The position numbers and the translations under genes are program-made. A stretch of 64,000 bases of DNA from Erodium maritimum (Eukaryota > Streptophyta > Magnoliopsida > Geraniales > Geraniaceae). Below the pieces are notes generated by a model that saw nothing but the letters and a program-made list of their open reading frames with translations, had not been told where the DNA came from and did not search any database. Of this stretch, positions 60,501-64,000 are shown piece by piece. The DNA is taken from NCBI GenBank assembly GCA_963921825.1, contig OY997588.1, positions 8,570,001 through 8,634,000 of the forward strand, in the 5' to 3' direction. Position 1 is the stretch's first letter. Every line of letters begins with the position of its first letter.

Positions 60501-61173
60501 TTTTAAGGTTTTCATTACTCAGTAAAATTGAATCAGAGCTCCCGAGGAAAATGAGGTGTCATTTGCAAGCCCAAGCGTGGCTGGCAACTTGAAAATGTTG
60601 ACTTCACTAGTTTAAAAGAAGTCATTTGTTTCATTTTCTTTTCGGCAGAACATAAAAAAAGATTTCATATATATTTATTAAGAATGTGACGGGTTCTAGG
60701 CAATTGTGTTTTCAAGTGGATAGGCATCATGAATGAGTTATAGCCATGTTATCGGCTCTGTACTGTACATTATGAGGATATTTGGAAATAGGAACGGCAA
60801 AAATGTACAGAGGGCCGGAAGTTGGCCATTTATGTAGGCTTCTTCATTCCTTATTCACATGATCAGATTCGATACTAAGAAAGCTTTTTGTAACAGGTGA
60901 TGCAGAATGTGAGTACTGGACCCTACTACGTGGCAATCAAGATAAGCACAGAGACAATTTCAAGGGCAACAACTGGGGAAGGTGTGTATTATGAATATAT
61001 CCTCCTAGTACTTCCACCATTTTCTGTGAAACAGAGAACTACAATTTTTAATTCTTCATTTCAGGGGAGGAAGATTCAATAGAGGCGGGAGGCATTTTGA
61101 TGGAAAACGTGGCCGCTCTAGAGAAAACCATTCTGATTCGGGTCGCTCTAACAAGGTCCAGAAAGTGGCCTAA
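57518..61173 (+). CDS. LA1: La protein (La motif, two RRMs, Gly/Arg-rich tail)
   Basis: Ten exons: 57518-57577, 57700-57778, 57866-58015, 58401-58543, 58639-58787, 59305-59400, 59485-59893, 60304-60451, 60897-60981, 61065-61173. They total 1,428 nt and code 475 residues; all junctions are GT-AG. The La motif is about residues 10-100 (VLRQVEFYFSDSNLPRDGFLRKTI). RRM1 is about 115-195 (VRLPRHVADNKLFCGSSLVEFS). A Glu/Lys-rich acidic linker with GDEKEE repeats follows (about 265-330). A second, xRRM-like domain is about 335-425 (LREDLKTLFGKFGAVMFIDF, ETGYVRFEEPEAAQKA). The tail is basic and Gly/Arg-rich (RGGRFNRGGRHFDGKRGRSR). La proteins bind the 3' oligo(U) of RNA polymerase III transcripts in the nucleus. 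The domain order is that of genuine La rather than of La-related proteins. Plants often have two La genes, so the number in the symbol is provisional. Confidence 0.94.
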
Positions 61174-62140
61174 CTCAATTGGGTTATGTGCTTGGCACTT
61201 AAATCTTCTCTTATAGAGTTATGACTTCATTTTTGCGCTGCCTAGTATACAATGCAACACTATGTCTTTATATGCTAAATTTAACTTTTATTTCAGATTT
61301 TGTAATCCTGTTTAGGTTGTTGTAACTCTTAGTTTTATATATAGAAAAGTTATTTCTGCATAGCGAATGTGGATGCTCTGGTATGCATTTTGAATTTTCT
61401 CATGAAAATTAGAGTTGAATTTAAGTCATTAATTTGTTGGAAAATAGGAATGCATGATAGCATGAACGTTTCTGGTTAGCTTGTTGAAGCCTTCAAAACA
61501 TCTTTTGGTGTAATTACAGATCATAACAATCAAAAAAATAGTTTTTTTTTGCTGGTTTGTTGCAATTAAAATTCAAAACTACTCAGTAAAGAGGATTAAT
61601 TGGATTAAATTGAGCATTCAATTTTTATTTTATTTTGTAATGATAGGATATTCCCATAAAGTGAAGCCTTAGTAAATTCAAAAATGGGAAGTTTATTTTT
61701 GAATCAGAAGTTGGGGGATCTATGATTGCCACATTCTCAAGTTAATGATATCACAAGTTCCAAAAGTCAAGACCCAAATATACACTTTTAAATGGCACCA
61801 CAACACCTACCTACTAAATGGACAAAAATACAAGGACAAAATAGGGTATTCTTTTTTCTATTTGTGAATTTTTTATGTATTAAACATGTATTTCAAAATC
61901 TACGATAAGTCTTAACTTTTTATATGTGATGTCATGAATTCGATCCAATACTGTTTTTTATATGTATACATATATGTGTATTTTTAAGTTGATATTAAAA
62001 TTTAACATTATTTTCAAGTGAAATAAAAAGGCTATAAGAATAAAATTGTGCATAACAATGCAAGATCACTTCGTAAATTGGAGAAACTAAATTGAATAAA
62101 GAAAAAGAAGAAGAAAAAACAAGTTATTTGTTTTTAAAAT
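61174..62140. other. La 3' flank and intergenic sequence
   Basis: The first 250 bp are probably 3' UTR. No further gene is seen up to the MYB promoter region. Confidence 0.5.
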
Positions 62141-62146
62141 ATGTGT

Positions 62147-62300
62147 CCGTTGGTTGGAGTTTTAAAAAATGAACGGCTGAGATTTGAAATTGAGACCGAC
62201 GATAGGCCGAAAAGGTGATCGACATTTAACCCATAGGGTTTGAATACTCCTATTGTCCGCCCCTTCAATTTTGAATAGCTCTCTCTCCTTCAGGACCGTT
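62147..62300. promoter_or_regulatory. Cluster of three MSA-core (AACGG/CCGTT) sites before the MYB gene
   Basis: CCGTTGG at 62147-62153 (reverse of CCAACGG), AACGG at 62172-62176 and CCGTT at 62296-62300. AACGG is the core of the mitosis-specific activator element bound by three-repeat MYB proteins. The first is the best fit. Confidence 0.45.
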
Positions 62301-62303
62301 TCA

Positions 62304-62321
62304 CTCTCTCTCTCTCTCTCT
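62304..62321. repeat. (CT)9 microsatellite in the 5' UTR region
   Basis: Uninterrupted CT run in the probable leader of the MYB gene, a common feature of plant 5' UTRs. Confidence 0.8.
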
Positions 62322-63135
62322 AAAACATTTCTTCACTGCCTCTCTCGATTCTTCTTCATCACTGTGCGTTCTCAGATCTCCCATTCTATTTGGATCTGTA
62401 AATGTGCCCGGCATTGACCGTACCATCGAGGACGATTTGTTTCTTCAAGCTCAGCTCGGTGAGTTGTTTCTATCTGATTCAAATTTGATTTTGAATTGGA
62501 ACTTTCTTTTTTCTGCGATCCATCTCTCGATTTCAGTCGAGCATTTTCTCGTGGGTTCCAATTCTTCCTTCTTGTTGTAGTTCTGGGTTCGGTAGGATTA
62601 ATGCTGATGGAATTTGAAATTTGTGTATTCGATCTTCTCGTTGGATTGAATTTTTTCTGTAAAACTGTGTAATTAGATGCCTTGGTTCTTTCCAAGTTCG
62701 GAATTCAAAATTTGTGCTGAACTACTTCCGATTTTCCTTGGTTTGGGAAGTTGGTGTATTCAGGTGGATGATCGATTGTGAGTTATTTGAAATTTGTGTT
62801 TACTGATCGTATCTTCAATTTCAGTTGTCGATCCAGTGCCTACATTTTCTTACAACATTTCCAGATACTTGAAACCCAATTTGAATTTAGATATGTGCTT
62901 ATAGAAGTTTCAAGTTACCAGATAAGGTAGCTTGTTGATTGGGTCTCACAAATGCTAGTGCCTACAGGAGATCTCTTTCCATGCTGACATCTCTTGCTAT
63001 TCCTAGCATGTAGGTCTTTCCGGTGGAAAGAAAACTCTTGGGTAGAGTTGATAATGATTTGGAGAACGAATTGCGGAGAGAGTTGCAGTCCTGTTGAAAT
63101 TGGGGTATGCAACTTTACCTTTTTGTCAAGCAACT

Positions 63136-64000
63136 ATGGAAGGTGACGGGGCATTTTCTTCTCCTTCAAATGGGGTCAGCGACAGTGTTCAGAATATGCG
63201 TCCTCCACATGGGTGATTTTCTGACTTTTCTTGTTTTCAGTTGTGATTTGAGAACCAAATATGACCTCTTGATAATTATGTTGCTGTTCTTTTGCCCATT
63301 GAAATGAATCTTGGTTTCATTACCCACTGGTGCATGGAGCTCTTTGATTAATTTTTATGTTCATTCTTTTGTTCTTTCATATGGAGAATGATGTTTATAT
63401 CTAGCTCTAACTTTGCTTAATATGATGTCCTTTTGTAGGAGGACCAGTGGTCCCACAAGGCGGTCCACAAAGGGACAGTGGACAGCTGAAGAGGTAGTCT
63501 GTAATTCTTAAGTTTTAGCTACATATTCTTTTCCAGCGATTGTGTTGTTCGTGCATACTCCTGCATGTAGTACACCATTTAATTATTGTATGTCTTCCTT
63601 TAACATATCATCTTGTCTACATGTTAATTATCTTGATGTCATTGGACTTAACTATCTCCTCATACTTACATATGTGTTTAGTTCTTTTGGCTGTTTAATG
63701 TTTGTACTTATTTGCATAACTAATATTTAAGTTTTATCTTCAGTGTAATGTGTGCTATTCCATCCTATACATAACCATACACTTTCTTTCCTTCAGCGTA
63801 ATGTGTGTTAATATGCTGAGTTTTGCAGGATGAAATTCTACGCAAGGCTGTTCAGCGTTTCAAGGGGAAAAACTGGAAGAAGATAGGTATGAGTGTGGGA
63901 CTAACTGTTTTATTTATGTCTACCAGCACCCTGTGTTTTTTCGTGATGAATCTTGAGGATAAAACTTATTTTAGTTTTCTCTGTTTTGTGGTATTACTTG
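63136..64000 (+). CDS. Three-repeat MYB transcription factor (MYB3R type), 5' part only
   Basis: Three coding exons are in the window: 63136-63212, 63439-63493 and 63829-63886. The gene continues past the right edge, where 63,887-64,000 is intron. The start ATG begins MEGDGAFSSPSNGVSD. The exons join to TRRSTKGQWTAEE and DEILRKAVQRFKGKNWKKI, which is the start of the first MYB repeat as in R1R2R3-MYB proteins (first and second Trp present; spacing normal). Such proteins control G2/M genes. The leader contains at least one probable intron between about 62,400 and 63,100. AACGG-type sites upstream suggest cell-cycle control or autoregulation. The rest of the protein cannot be judged. Confidence 0.88.

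Overview
The window is nuclear DNA of a flowering plant, most likely a eudicot. Its genes have many short GT-AG introns and recognisable plant protein families, and the space between them is filled with plant retrotransposons and DNA transposons. There is no operon structure and no CRISPR. I saw no rRNA or tRNA gene. Exon models were built by hand from splice signals and protein continuity. Six complete models sum to whole codons, and a seventh gene runs off the right edge.

Layout: 1-5,781 is a young but defective Ty1/copia element with 98.4% identical LTRs and an ATTAC target duplication. It sits in older repeat debris that reaches about 12.3 kb and includes a SINE and a 5'-truncated LINE on the minus strand. 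Two tandem copies of a secreted acid-lipase gene lie at 12.8-15.0 kb and 23.4-25.6 kb with identical exon structure. Between them lie a nearly complete L1-like LINE (15.2-19.8 kb), a 1.36-kb RT-less polyadenylated retroelement, a minisatellite and a MITE. From 25.6 to 33.4 kb is transposon debris, a Mutator-like inverted-repeat element and a PIF/Harbinger element that keeps only its Myb-like gene.

The right half holds housekeeping genes: a TauE/SafE membrane transporter family gene (34.8-39.5 kb), EMC2 (41.4-44.6 kb), a CCDC25/NFACT-R gene on the minus strand (47.9-50.7 kb), a La RNA-binding protein gene (57.5-61.2 kb) and the 5' end of a three-repeat MYB gene (63.1 kb onward). A second PIF/Harbinger element (51.5-54.6 kb), carrying a nested hAT element, lies between CCDC25 and La.

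The genes share no obvious pathway. The notable biology is in the mobile DNA: defective elements that still moved, filler DNA inside a LINE, two Harbinger elements that each lost the transposase and carry one stop in the Myb-like gene, and a duplicated lipase locus whose two promoters differ in a G-box.
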